Shown in pieces: positions 26,962 to 35,368 of a stretch of DNA of 64,000 bases; positions within the stretch are counted from its first letter, which is position 1; each line of letters begins with the position of its first letter. Source of the stretch: Syntrophobacterales bacterium (GTDB lineage Bacteria; Desulfobacterota; Syntrophobacteria; Syntrophobacterales; Thermodesulforhabdaceae). The stretch covers positions 1 to 64,000 of the forward strand of contig JAOACS010000028.1 in NCBI GenBank assembly GCA_026417655.1. The letters are read 5' to 3'. The translations under genes and the position numbers were made by a program. Below the pieces are notes generated by a model that saw only the letters and a program-made list of their open reading frames with translations, did not search any database and had not been told where the DNA came from.

Positions 26962-27369
26962 ATGCCTCTTATTCGCTGGGATGATAGCTACAGTGTCGGG
27001 ATCGACGAGATAGACCTTCAGCACAAGCATCTTTTAGATATGACTAACGAACTCTATGATGCCATGCGTCAAAAAAAAGGGAAGACGGTGATGTCCCAGA
27101 TTCTCGATAGAATGATCGAATATGGGAATGTCCATTTTGCTACAGAGGAAAGGTATTTTATCAAATTTTTCTACTCCGAAACCGAAGCCCATAGAAACGA
27201 ACATAGAGAATTTAAGAAGAAGGTGTTGGAACTAAAAGCCCGCTTCGAAGCGGATGAGATCGGAATTGCCGGAGAGCTTATAGACTTTCTAACCACATGG
27301 TTAAAGACCCACATAAAAGGTTCGGATAAAAAATATAGTGCCTTTTTAAAGAAAAAGGGGATTATTTAG
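26962..27369 (+). CDS. Bacteriohemerythrin
   Basis: I start at 26962 (135 aa) because it removes an overlap with glgC and gives the family-typical N-terminus MPLIRWDDSYSVGIDEID. GGGAGGG lies upstream. Iron ligands are visible: His in QHKHLLDMTNEL, HFATEE, HRNEHREF and HIKGSDKKY. This di-iron protein binds oxygen reversibly and is used by anaerobes and microaerophiles for O2 buffering or sensing. It is a stand-alone domain without a chemoreceptor fusion. Confidence 0.93.
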   Translation: MPLIRWDDSYSVGIDEIDLQHKHLLDMTNELYDAMRQKKGKTVMSQILDRMIEYGNVHFATEERYFIKFFYSETEAHRNEHREFKKKVLELKARFEADEIGIAGELIDFLTTWLKTHIKGSDKKYSAFLKKKGII

Positions 27370-27407
27370 AAGACGGTAAACCTTTTTCAGCCACTAGGAG
27401 ATAGAAG

Positions 27408-27707
27408 ATGTTCGTTGCAAGCAGGTTAATTGAAGGAATCGCCTTGGTTTTGCAAATAGCCCTCAATGTATATTTCTGGATCGTCATTATTAGAGCGATT
27501 CTATCGTGGGTAAATCCCGATCCCTACAATCCTATAGTGAGGGCCCTCTATGGTATGACCGATCCCGTCCTTAATATCATAAGACGAAGACTTCCCGTGG
27601 TCTTTGGAGCTGTAGATCTTTCACCGCTTCTCCTTATTCTGTTCATATACTTTCTCGAGATATTCTTGGTTGGGACCTTGCTAGATTTCGCCAGACAATT
27701 AAGGTGA
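27408..27707 (+). CDS. YggT-family membrane protein
   Basis: The 99-residue protein has two hydrophobic segments: about 8-30, and about 65-90 before LDFARQL. The signature VNPDPYNPIVRALYGMTDPVLNIIRR lies between them. YggT proteins are linked to osmotic or ion homeostasis and, in some bacteria, to positioning of photosynthetic or division complexes; the precise activity is unknown. It lies in the housekeeping run, 21 bases before the Trm112-like gene. Confidence 0.9.
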   Translation: MFVASRLIEGIALVLQIALNVYFWIVIIRAILSWVNPDPYNPIVRALYGMTDPVLNIIRRRLPVVFGAVDLSPLLLILFIYFLEIFLVGTLLDFARQLR

Positions 27708-27728
27708 TTCAGTTTAGGGGAGGGTTAA

Positions 27729-27905
27729 ATGAGTGTTTCAAAGGATCTTATGGAGATTCTCGCATGCCCTAAGTGTAGAAACCCCGTTGAATTGGATGAG
27801 GAGGGGCAAAGGATAATCTGTAAAACCTGTAGGGTCTTCTACCAGATAGTGGATGGGATCCCTGTTATGCTTATAGAAAAGGCAAAGCCTATTGATGACT
27901 TCTGA
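27729..27905 (+). CDS. Trm112-like zinc-binding small protein (UPF0434)
   Basis: This small 58-residue gene fills the gap between yggT and the heptose kinase gene. It starts with ATG behind GGGGAGGG and reads MSVSKDLMEILACPKCRNPV, then CKTCRVFYQIVDGIPVML. Two CxxC pairs form a zinc ribbon, and the end matches YcaR/Trm112-like proteins. Such proteins often sit next to lipid A / LPS-core genes, and here the stop codon overlaps the heptose kinase start. In eukaryotes and archaea Trm112 activates methyltransferases; the bacterial role is not settled. Confidence 0.9.
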   Translation: MSVSKDLMEILACPKCRNPVELDEEGQRIICKTCRVFYQIVDGIPVMLIEKAKPIDDF

Positions 27906-28899
27906 ACCCAAGAAACTTATCGAAGCTATAGATAAATTCCCGTCAGCCCGTATTCTTGTTGTTGGTGATATAATGCTTGATGTCTTCCTGTGGGGAGAGG
28001 TTCACCGTATTTCTCCCGAAGCCCCCGTCCCCATTGTAGATATAAAAAGGGAGACCTACCACCTGGGGGGAGCTGGTAATGTGGCTCATAACATCTCCGC
28101 TTTAGGTGGAAAGGTTTCCCTTTGTGGCCGTATAAGCGATGATGCTCCAGGCAAGAAAATTCTAGGACTCCTTGAGGAAAAGCGAATCAACGGAGAAGGC
28201 ATTGTAATATGCCCAGAATGCCCCACAACGGTAAAAACTAGGATTATAGCTCATAGCCAGCAGGTTGTTCGCTTCGATAAGGAGATTAAAACACCTTTAG
28301 ACGATAGAGCATGGCTTAAGATAAGTAATTTCATTGAATCCTTTAGGGAGTATGACGTAATTGTTGTTTCGGATTACGCAAAGGGAGTGGTCATAGAGCC
28401 TTTAATGGAACAACTTAAAAGCCTATCGAAGCCGATAGGAAAGCCCCTCATTGTCGATCCAAAAGTCTCCAATAAGCGACTTTATCATGGTGTTACCCTG
28501 CTTACCCCAAACTACTCTGAAGCTATCCAAATGGCAGGCTATCACAATCTAAATCCAGAAAAGGATCTTAACTCTATAGCCTCCATCCTCCTTGAAGAGT
28601 TAAAGTGTCGCTTTCTCCTCATCACTAGGGGGGCCGAGGGTATGAGTCTCTTCGAGGAGGGTAGGAACCCTATTCATATTCCTGCCTGCGCCCGAAAGGT
28701 CTTCGATGTTACTGGAGCGGGGGATACTGTTGTAGCTGTCCTCGCCCTTGGTGTGGCCGCCGGACTACCCATCAAGGAGGCAGTTTATTTAGCAAATTTA
28801 GCCGCAGGGTTTGTCGTTGGCGAAGTTGGAACCGCCGTTATAACTCCTGAGCAACTAAAGGACCTACTAAAAGAAGAAAGGATAAAGCTTAATCCATGA
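27895..28899 (+). CDS. D-glycero-beta-D-manno-heptose-7-phosphate kinase (RfaE1/HldE kinase domain)
   Basis: The 334-residue PfkB-family sugar kinase starts at ATG 27895; a TTG one codon upstream is possible. RISPEAPVPIVD and GGAGNVAHNISALGG at the N-terminus and GAGDTVVAVLALG near the C-terminus are diagnostic of the HldE/RfaE kinase domain. It phosphorylates heptose-7-phosphate for LPS inner core. The adenylyltransferase half of HldE is absent, so this is the split (RfaE1) form. It indicates a heptose-containing outer membrane. Confidence 0.9.
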   Translation: MTSEPKKLIEAIDKFPSARILVVGDIMLDVFLWGEVHRISPEAPVPIVDIKRETYHLGGAGNVAHNISALGGKVSLCGRISDDAPGKKILGLLEEKRINGEGIVICPECPTTVKTRIIAHSQQVVRFDKEIKTPLDDRAWLKISNFIESFREYDVIVVSDYAKGVVIEPLMEQLKSLSKPIGKPLIVDPKVSNKRLYHGVTLLTPNYSEAIQMAGYHNLNPEKDLNSIASILLEELKCRFLLITRGAEGMSLFEEGRNPIHIPACARKVFDVTGAGDTVVAVLALGVAAGLPIKEAVYLANLAAGFVVGEVGTAVITPEQLKDLLKEERIKLNP

Positions 28900-29429
28900 G
28901 TGTTCCCAAACCTCCTTTACCTGCAAAACTCTTCGTTGGACTACTCTTTTCGGACGCTAAAAAATGCCGTGAAGCTATAATGAGGCTCCATGAGCATTTT
29001 GGCTCTATCGATATGGTGACTCAACCAAGACCTTTTACCGAAAGTAGCTATTACGATAAAGAAATGGGGAAACCAATCTTTAGATCTTTCTTGAGCTTCG
29101 AAAGGCTCGTAAGTCCCCAGACCCTTCCGGAGATAAAACTCTTTACCAACGATCTTGAAACATCCCTCGCTGTAGAAGGATCTAGAAAGGTAAATATAGA
29201 TCCAGGTATCCTTTCAGAAGAGCGCTTGGTTCTCGCTACTGGGAAAAATTATACCCATAGAATTTATATAAGAGACGGCATTTACGCGGATCTTACACTC
29301 ATTTACCGCCGGGGGGGCTATCAACCTCTCGATTGGACATACCCTGACTATAGGGATCCCCTTTTACTCCATTTTCTAAAAGTTCTTAGACTTAAGCTTG
29401 TAGCCTTAAGAAAACACTCTATCCCTTAA
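28896..29429 (+). CDS. DUF4416 protein
   Basis: The 177-residue protein opens PLPAKLFVGLLFSD and contains FTESSYYDKEMG, NIDPGIL, LVLATGKNYTHRIY and a GGYQPLDWTYPDY end, the characteristic blocks of DUF4416. The function is unknown. It overlaps the heptose kinase gene by ATGA and precedes yicC, an order I associate with Desulfobacterota and related phyla. No membrane segment or signal is seen. Confidence 0.88.
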   Translation: MSVPKPPLPAKLFVGLLFSDAKKCREAIMRLHEHFGSIDMVTQPRPFTESSYYDKEMGKPIFRSFLSFERLVSPQTLPEIKLFTNDLETSLAVEGSRKVNIDPGILSEERLVLATGKNYTHRIYIRDGIYADLTLIYRRGGYQPLDWTYPDYRDPLLLHFLKVLRLKLVALRKHSIP

Positions 29430-29487
29430 GTAACACAAATAACAAAGACTGGGTCCATATATCTTAGCCTAACGATCGGAGCAAACG

Positions 29488-30387
29488 ATGTTAACGAGTA
29501 TGACCGGTATGATCCGACACAGCATTAATGAAGAGGGATACCTTGTTACCTGCGAAATCAGGTCCCTAAACAGTAAGCACCTCGATGTAAATGTAAGAAT
29601 TCCTAAAGCCGTAAGTATCTGTGAAGAGTCAATTCGATCCCTTGTTAAATCGAAACTTCGAAGGGGAAGAATAGATCTTTACATCAATATTGAGTCGCCA
29701 AAAGGGCTTAGGTCTCTTCCTAAATTGGATCATTACGCCTTCCGCACCTATTGGAATGAACTCACCTTGCTCTCCAAGGTGATTCCAAATCTCGGTAGCC
29801 CTACACTTCAGGATGTCCTTTCAATACCTTACGTCTTTGATACCTCCCCGGCAGAGAAGGAGGAAGAGAAGGAAGAGTGGCTCTGTAGGCTAATGACGAA
29901 GGTCTGCGAAGAGGGACTAGAGAACCTTCTAGAGATGAAGCGCCACGAGGGTATGGCCCTCGAGGCCATATGCGAAGGCCATCTTAGGATAATCGAAAAA
30001 CTCCTCGAAGAGATCGATTTGAGAAGGGAGAATGTGGTCATAACCATTAGAGAGCGTATGAAGGAAAGGGTTAACAAACTTCTCTCAGACCTATCCATAA
30101 GGGTTGATGATCACCTAATTTTACAGGAGATAGCGATTCTTGCAGATAGGATGGATATTTCTGAAGAACTTTCTCGACTTAGGGCTCATGTGGCTCACTT
30201 TAGATCCATTGCTTTCTCCGATAAGGAGCTAGCCGATGGAAGACAGTTGGACTTTATAGTTCAAGAAATGCATAGGGAAGCCAATACGATGGGATCTAAA
30301 GCCTCTGATCTTATAATCTCTGAAATTGTTGTAGCCTTGAAAACAGAAATTGCAAAATTACGAGAACAGGTTCAAAATATTGAGTGA
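29488..30387 (+). CDS. yicC: YicC-family endoribonuclease
   Basis: The 299-residue protein begins MLTSMTGMIRHS and has an EIRSLNSKHLDV block. The C-terminal DUF1732 part carries DRMDISEELSRLRAH and LDFIVQEMHREANTMGSKA. YicC-family proteins have been described as stress-related RNases. Complete length. It is followed by remA and gmk, a common syntenic triplet. Confidence 0.93.
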   Translation: MLTSMTGMIRHSINEEGYLVTCEIRSLNSKHLDVNVRIPKAVSICEESIRSLVKSKLRRGRIDLYINIESPKGLRSLPKLDHYAFRTYWNELTLLSKVIPNLGSPTLQDVLSIPYVFDTSPAEKEEEKEEWLCRLMTKVCEEGLENLLEMKRHEGMALEAICEGHLRIIEKLLEEIDLRRENVVITIRERMKERVNKLLSDLSIRVDDHLILQEIAILADRMDISEELSRLRAHVAHFRSIAFSDKELADGRQLDFIVQEMHREANTMGSKASDLIISEIVVALKTEIAKLREQVQNIE

Positions 30388-30442
30388 AAAACGCTACTAT
30401 GGGGCTTTAATTTCAGTATTTAGGGTTTAAACTGGAGGTATT

Positions 30443-30760
30443 ATGGATATTAAGTTACTTAATATAGGCTTTGGCAATACCGTCGTAGCAAACCGAATCA
30501 TTGCTATCGTTTCTCCCGCCTCTGCACCTATGAAAAGACTTAAGGAGGACGCAAAAAAAGACAATCGACTCATTGACGCCACAATGGGAAGAAAGACCCG
30601 AGCGATTATCATAACCGACAGTAACCACGTTATACTCTGCGGAGTTCAGGCCGAGACGATAGCCCAAAGGCTCATGGCAGAGCATGATGTAAAGGAATTT
30701 AACTTAATCGCCTCTACGTCAATAGGTAAGAAACATCCTGAACCGGATTATGAGGAATGA
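30443..30760 (+). CDS. RemA/DUF370-like DNA-binding protein
   Basis: The 105-residue protein has the DUF370 blocks [42 protein letters not shown] and [16 protein letters not shown]. In Bacillus RemA is an oligomeric activator of matrix genes; in Gram-negatives the role is unknown. GGAGG precedes the ATG, and the stop overlaps gmk by ATGA. The C-terminal tail (about 90-105) is longer than Bacillus RemA. Confidence 0.88.
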   Translation: MDIKLLNIGFGNTVVANRIIAIVSPASAPMKRLKEDAKKDNRLIDATMGRKTRAIIITDSNHVILCGVQAETIAQRLMAEHDVKEFNLIASTSIGKKHPEPDYEE

Positions 30761-31383
30761 TTAGAAATCTGGGAACATTATTCATCATTTCAGCTCCATC
30801 AGGCACAGGCAAAACCACCCTCCTTAGGGAGATTAGGCTTAAGGTGCCGAAAATCCGTTTCTCCGTCTCATTCACAACCCGTAAGCCCCGGGAGGGAGAA
30901 GAGGATGGAAGGGACTATTTTTTTATATCCCGTGAAGAGTTCCTAAAGGGTATCAGAGAAGATCGCTTCGCCGAATGGGCCTACGTCCATGATAACTACT
31001 ATGGGACAGATGGGTATATGATAGACAACTGGCTTTCTGAAGGCTTTGATGTATTGCTCGACATTGATGTTCAGGGAGCTCGAACAATTAAATGCAGGTA
31101 CCCCTTTGCCGTCACTATCTTCATCCTTCCACCTTCGTGGGAAGAATTGGAAAGGAGGTTAAGGCTTAGGGGGACGGATCCAGAGGATGGGATAAAAAAG
31201 AGGCTAATTAACGCTAAGCGGGAAATAGCAGAAGCTCTATGGTATGACTATCTCATAGTTAACGAGGAGATATCCCAAGCTGTCAGTGAAATTACGACTA
31301 TTATAATGTCCTTTAGGTATCGCACAAAGAATCGCCTAAACTTTATAAGGCCCCTTATTGAGCCAGAAATATTAGGAGCTTAG
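30757..31383 (+). CDS. gmk: Guanylate kinase
   Basis: The 208-residue enzyme converts GMP to GDP. Walker A is [13 protein letters not shown]; the GMP-binding part has [19 protein letters not shown], and the lid has [17 protein letters not shown]. The start overlaps remA by four bases (ATGA). Full length, no unusual features. Confidence 0.97.
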   Translation: MIRNLGTLFIISAPSGTGKTTLLREIRLKVPKIRFSVSFTTRKPREGEEDGRDYFFISREEFLKGIREDRFAEWAYVHDNYYGTDGYMIDNWLSEGFDVLLDIDVQGARTIKCRYPFAVTIFILPPSWEELERRLRLRGTDPEDGIKKRLINAKREIAEALWYDYLIVNEEISQAVSEITTIIMSFRYRTKNRLNFIRPLIEPEILGA

Positions 31384-31386
31384 ACT

Positions 31387-32103
31387 GTGTGGATTTCTGG
31401 AGTTCACGTGCTGGAGGAGATGTTACGGAATAGGCCAGATCTAATTATTGAGATACTCTACTGCCGTAAGGATATTTCTAATCTTATCGAAAGGGCTATA
31501 TCACATGGGATTTCCGTAAAGGATACGAGCCGTGAGACGCTCAATCGCATTATGGGCTACCGTCAGCATCAAGGGGTTGCCATTAAAATTAAGCATTTCC
31601 TTTATGGAGACTTTAGTGAAATAATTGAGGAACCCGTAAAAAACCTTTCTCCTATTGTGCTCTTAGACGGTCTTGAAGATCCTCAAAATTTTGGATCTAT
31701 CTTAAGGAGTGCTGCCTTTTTTGGTGTTAGGGTAGTAGTTATCCCAGAGCACAGATCCGTATCAGTTACTGATGCTGTGATCCGTGTTTCAGCAGGGGCT
31801 GCCTCTATGGTTTCAATTGTAAGGGTTCCAAATCTAGTAGGGGCTATACGGGTTCTTTCTGAAAGGGGTTTTAATATTGTGGGGCTTGATGCCCATGCGG
31901 AAAGATCTATCTACGACTCATCACTTCTTCACCCTCTAGCACTGGTTGTAGGAAACGAACATAAGGGCATGAGGAGGCTTGTAAGGGAGCATTGCCGTCA
32001 AATTGTAAAAATCCCCCCCTTAGGCGAGATGGATTCTCTCAACGCTGCCGTAGCCACGGCGGTCGCTTTGGCAGAGGTCTCTCGTCAAAACACCCCTACT
32101 TAG
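31387..32103 (+). CDS. rlmB: 23S rRNA 2'-O-methyltransferase RlmB-like (SpoU family)
   Basis: The 238-residue protein starts at GTG. It has an N-terminal substrate-binding domain (VHVLEEMLRNRP) and a SpoU knot methyltransferase with motif 1 LEDPQNFGSILRSA, motif 2 VVGNEHKGMRRLV and motif 3 PPLGEMDSLNAAVATAVAL. It probably modifies a guanosine of 23S rRNA. It overlaps the converging yggS gene by 4 bases and ends the plus-strand run. Confidence 0.92.
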   Translation: MWISGVHVLEEMLRNRPDLIIEILYCRKDISNLIERAISHGISVKDTSRETLNRIMGYRQHQGVAIKIKHFLYGDFSEIIEEPVKNLSPIVLLDGLEDPQNFGSILRSAAFFGVRVVVIPEHRSVSVTDAVIRVSAGAASMVSIVRVPNLVGAIRVLSERGFNIVGLDAHAERSIYDSSLLHPLALVVGNEHKGMRRLVREHCRQIVKIPPLGEMDSLNAAVATAVALAEVSRQNTPT

Positions 32104-32801
32104 CCCACCCTCTTCCTCTCTCCAAAGAGAGCTGTGCCAATTCTTACCATTGTTGCTCCCTCTTCGATAGCTACCTCGAAATCATGGCTCATACCCATCG
32201 ATAGCTCCGTAAGTCTCTCCGGAAATTTCGATCGAAGCCTTAGTCTTTCGAGAAGCTCTCTCGCTTTCCTAAAGAAGGGGCGTACCCTTTCAGGATCTTC
32301 AAAAAAAGGCGGAATAACCATAAGCCCCTTTACCAAAAGTCCATCTAGAGCTGATAGTTCATCGTAGAACCCTTCGAGTTCATCGGGAGAAACTCCACTT
32401 TTGGATGGTTCACCTCCTATGTTTACCTCTATCATCACAGGAAGAGGCTCGGTTCTCAAACTTAGAGATGCCCTATCGAGTTTCTTGGCAAGCTCCATGC
32501 GATCAACCGTTTGTATCCAGTCGAAGAGCTGAACGGCTGCTTTAGCCTTATTTGTCTGAAGATGGCCTATGAAATGCCAGAAGATATCGAGATCAGAAAG
32601 AAGTGCCTTCTTCTCCCGAGCTTCCTGAACATAATTTTCCCCAATATGCCTAAGTCCACATAAGACAGCCTGACGTATCCTATCGGCGGGCATGGTCTTT
32701 CCAACACCAATTAGGGTTACCGAAGAGGGATCCCGGTTTACTCTTCTACAGACGCCTTTAATCCGATTAAGTATTAACTGAAGATTTTCCGAAATTTCCA
32801 T
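32100..32801 (-). CDS. YggS/PLPBP-family PLP homeostasis protein
   Basis: The 233-residue protein has a single TIM-barrel domain like alanine racemase. The PLP lysine is in LIGVGKTMPADRI; other family blocks are GENYVQEAREK, WHFIGHLQTNKAK, EVNIGGEPSKSG and LSMGMSHDFEVAIEEGATMVRIGTALFG. It buffers PLP and affects amino-acid pools. GGAGG precedes the ATG. The gene stands alone on the minus strand, with a 211-base divergent gap to the NUDIX gene. Confidence 0.93.
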   Translation of the reverse strand: MEISENLQLILNRIKGVCRRVNRDPSSVTLIGVGKTMPADRIRQAVLCGLRHIGENYVQEAREKKALLSDLDIFWHFIGHLQTNKAKAAVQLFDWIQTVDRMELAKKLDRASLSLRTEPLPVMIEVNIGGEPSKSGVSPDELEGFYDELSALDGLLVKGLMVIPPFFEDPERVRPFFRKARELLERLRLRSKFPERLTELSMGMSHDFEVAIEEGATMVRIGTALFGERKRVG

Positions 32802-32934
32802 TACACATTCCTCCTATACCCAGTTTTCTTCTGCCATATTTTTTTTAACGCCGAAAGCCTTTTATCTACCCCATTTCGAAGGCAATTCCAGAGCCTATTC
32901 CCAAAACTATCGTCTTCCTCTTTATGGGCAAAGG

Positions 32935-32962
32935 TTGTTTACAATAAGGTTTTGAATATAGT
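32935..32962 (+). promoter_or_regulatory. Candidate promoter of the NUDIX/Gre-like pair
   Basis: TTGTTT (32935-32940) and TATAGT (32957-32962) are spaced by 16 bases, about 50 bases before the ATG at 33013. The -10 box is good and the -35 moderate. The rest of 32802-33012 shows no gene or clear structure. Confidence 0.4.
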
Positions 32963-33012
32963 AAAAGGGAACCCCTGATAAAGCCTAATGAGATTGAGGA
33001 GTTCGGAAAATA

Positions 33013-33534
33013 ATGGAAAAAAAACTTTACACCCTTGGGCTCTTAAATACACGCCATTTCACAGCCTACCTTGATGAAGTAACCTTGCGAACTGGTAAGA
33101 CATCACGAAGACTCAAAATAGATCATCCCGAAGCCGTTGCTATTGTCCCCTTTGTAGATCCGCAGCATATACTTATGGTTAGACAGTGGAGATATGCTGT
33201 AGAAACGGAGACTCTCGAAATCCCTGCCGGAAAAGTTGACCCAGGCGAGACCATAGAAGAGGCTATACAACGGGAGCTTATGGAAGAGACGGGATACCGA
33301 GCAACCACTATAAAACCTCTTATCTCGTATTTCCCCGCTATCGCCTATTCCAATGAGATAATACATATCTTTTCCGCCGAGATCCTTATCGCCTCACATA
33401 GGAGATTTGATGAGGATGAAATATCCGCCGTCGAAGTAGTTTCCATAAAGGATGCGATGAAAATGGTAAAAAATGGGCTAATACGGGATGGAAAAACTAT
33501 CATTGGTATCTTATGTATAAATCTAGCTATTTAG
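33013..33534 (+). CDS. NUDIX hydrolase, ADP-ribose pyrophosphatase type
   Basis: The 173-residue protein carries a complete NUDIX box (GKVDPGETIEEAIQRELMEETG) preceded by ETLEIPAG, typical of ADP-ribose pyrophosphatases. It would split ADP-ribose into AMP and ribose-5-phosphate. That links it to the sirtuin (34.1 kb) and macrodomain (60.9 kb) genes as part of ADP-ribose turnover. Start by ATG with a GAGG site about 14 bases upstream. Confidence 0.9.
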   Translation: MEKKLYTLGLLNTRHFTAYLDEVTLRTGKTSRRLKIDHPEAVAIVPFVDPQHILMVRQWRYAVETETLEIPAGKVDPGETIEEAIQRELMEETGYRATTIKPLISYFPAIAYSNEIIHIFSAEILIASHRRFDEDEISAVEVVSIKDAMKMVKNGLIRDGKTIIGILCINLAI

Positions 33535-33571
33535 TAGGATCTTTATTAAAGGGTGGGAGTGGGTAAAAACC

Positions 33572-34051
33572 ATGAATGATTATCATTTAATCATATCACG
33601 TAGAGAACACATAAGACTACTGGATAAACTGACATACCTTCACTATGTAGTAAAACCAAGAATTATAGAAGAGGTTCAGAATGCGCGAATTTGGTGCCAT
33701 CGGAGGGATAACTCAGAATATTTCGATGCTAAACTTAGACTCTCTAGGCTCTACGCTAACATAGAAGAAATAGAAGTAAGAATTACCCAAAGTGAAATAC
33801 TTGTAGGCTGTAGATCCTATTCTGACAGGATCCTAGTAGGGGCTACAGTGACGGTTCAGAATCTAGAAAATAATGAGATCTCCCGTTACGTATTGGTAGG
33901 GCCCCACGAGTCGGATGTTCACAACGGATATCTTTCGATAGCCTCTCCCCTGGGAAGCGCTCTTTTGGGCCATAAAACCGGCGATGAAATTATATTTGAA
34001 GCCCCTTCAGGTATTAAAACCTACCGCGTTATATCCGTTGAATGGAAATAA
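33572..34051 (+). CDS. GreA/GreB-like transcription elongation factor
   Basis: The 159-residue protein has an N-terminal helical hairpin (about 1-75) and a C-terminal FKBP-like Gre domain (GATVTVQNLENNEISRYVLVG, then PLGSALLGHKTGDEIIFEAPSG). The coiled-coil tip sequence RRDNSEYFDAK keeps Asp and Glu where GreA has its catalytic acidic pair. It probably stimulates RNA cleavage by stalled RNA polymerase. Identity is low for a canonical GreA, so it may be a paralogue. Confidence 0.82.
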   Translation: MNDYHLIISRREHIRLLDKLTYLHYVVKPRIIEEVQNARIWCHRRDNSEYFDAKLRLSRLYANIEEIEVRITQSEILVGCRSYSDRILVGATVTVQNLENNEISRYVLVGPHESDVHNGYLSIASPLGSALLGHKTGDEIIFEAPSGIKTYRVISVEWK

Positions 34052-34053
34052 CG

Positions 34054-34806
34054 CTATCCCCTAAGCCTATTGATCCAATGAACTATCTTACTTAAAGCAC
34101 TCCCAGCATTTTCTCGCAGGCTAATATCCCCATACCCAGTAAGGGGTGTCTCTTCAGGATTGATCTCTATTAAACTACCACCCTTCTTTTTAACCACAAG
34201 AGGAAGACTAGCTGCAGGATAGACCAAGGCCGAAGTTCCTACCACAATCATAACATCACTCATAGCCGCCTCGGCAAAGGATCTTTCAAGCACATCGCTA
34301 GGAATAGCTTCACCAAACCAGACCACACCAGGTCTTAGAAGGGCTCCACAACCACAGGTGGGAAGGGGCGGAATGATGGGAGGGCTAGCTAGATCGAAAC
34401 ATTTACCACAGCCAACACATCGGACAACTTTAATAGATCCATGTATATGGACTACATTACCACTTCCTGCCCTTTCATGAAGATCGTCAACGTTTTGGGT
34501 GATAAGACACTTAAGAAGTCCCATCTCCTCAAGTTCCCGTAAAGCATAATGGGCAGGGTTTGGATTGGCCGACCAAACCCGTTCCATTCTCCAGGCATAC
34601 CACCTCCATACTACCTCAGGATCCCTTCTAAAGGCCTCGGGAGTAGCAAGATCTTCAGGTCTATAACGATTCCACAATCCATCCTTCCCTCGAAAGGTTG
34701 GGATTCCACTTTCGGCCGAGATTCCAGAACCGGTAAGAGCTGTTAAATAACGGGCCTTTAAAATATATTCTGCCGCCTGGGAAATCGCTTCGTCGGAGTT
34801 TTTCAT
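34054..34806 (-). CDS. Sirtuin-family NAD-dependent protein deacylase
   Basis: The 250-residue protein has GSGISAESGIPTFRG, TQNVDDLH, the catalytic His in HIHGSIKVVRC, zinc cysteines CVGC and CGCG, and VVGTSALVYPA. It removes acyl groups from lysines, consuming NAD and producing nicotinamide and O-acyl-ADP-ribose. Nicotinamidase and macrodomain genes lie in the same window at 60-61 kb. It is the last gene of a long minus-strand run and converges with the Gre-like gene at 3 bases. Confidence 0.93.
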   Translation of the reverse strand: MKNSDEAISQAAEYILKARYLTALTGSGISAESGIPTFRGKDGLWNRYRPEDLATPEAFRRDPEVVWRWYAWRMERVWSANPNPAHYALRELEEMGLLKCLITQNVDDLHERAGSGNVVHIHGSIKVVRCVGCGKCFDLASPPIIPPLPTCGCGALLRPGVVWFGEAIPSDVLERSFAEAAMSDVMIVVGTSALVYPAASLPLVVKKKGGSLIEINPEETPLTGYGDISLRENAGSALSKIVHWINRLRG

Positions 34807-34819
34807 CGAACCATCTCAG

Positions 34820-35368
34820 CTAATGCCTTCCCTCTAGAATCCATTTGCCTTCTCTGTTAACAAGGTCAAAACATTTCGTTCCTCTCTTTGTCGGACAACA
34901 ACTGGGGTCTTCTGGACCATGAAAAAGTATCTTTAGGCACACCCTCCTAGGGGCAGGGATTTGAATCTCCTTTATAAGGACTCTATCACCCAAAAAGAGG
35001 GGATCTATTTGAATAGGCTCCTTACCTCCAGCTATCAGACCTGTCAGATTAATCCATCCAGCGGATCCACCAGTGGAAGCGTAGAGCACCACTAGGGCGT
35101 CCTTCATACCGTCCCCATTAAGATCTGAAAACTTTACTCTCTCTAGCTCAACATAGATGTAATTCTCATCTTCAAGAGGATTCGTTCCAGGATCATATAC
35201 TCCATTCTTAAGTTGCACCCTTTGGATATCCGAAAGCACGATAACATCATAACCCGCATTGGCAACAACCTGTTCATTAATTACAGCCCCTGTAGCGCCA
35301 TAGAGTAAACCACAGTAAAAGGTATAGATCGTAAAAAATATAGTGGCTAAGCTACATCTAACTTCCAT
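34820..35368 (-). CDS. Secreted protein of unknown function with a calcium-loop motif
   Basis: I do not recognise the family. The 182-residue protein has an N-terminal hydrophobic signal (about 7-25). A DLNGDGMKDALVVLY segment near residue 80 resembles calcium-binding loops of FG-GAP/integrin-like repeats. A Cys-rich end follows (CLKILFHGPEDPSCC, then KCFDL). Its start lies within the end of the alpha/beta hydrolase gene (22-base overlap). The role is unknown; export to the periplasm or surface is likely. Confidence 0.6.
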   Translation of the reverse strand: MEVRCSLATIFFTIYTFYCGLLYGATGAVINEQVVANAGYDVIVLSDIQRVQLKNGVYDPGTNPLEDENYIYVELERVKFSDLNGDGMKDALVVLYASTGGSAGWINLTGLIAGGKEPIQIDPLFLGDRVLIKEIQIPAPRRVCLKILFHGPEDPSCCPTKRGTKCFDLVNREGKWILEGRH

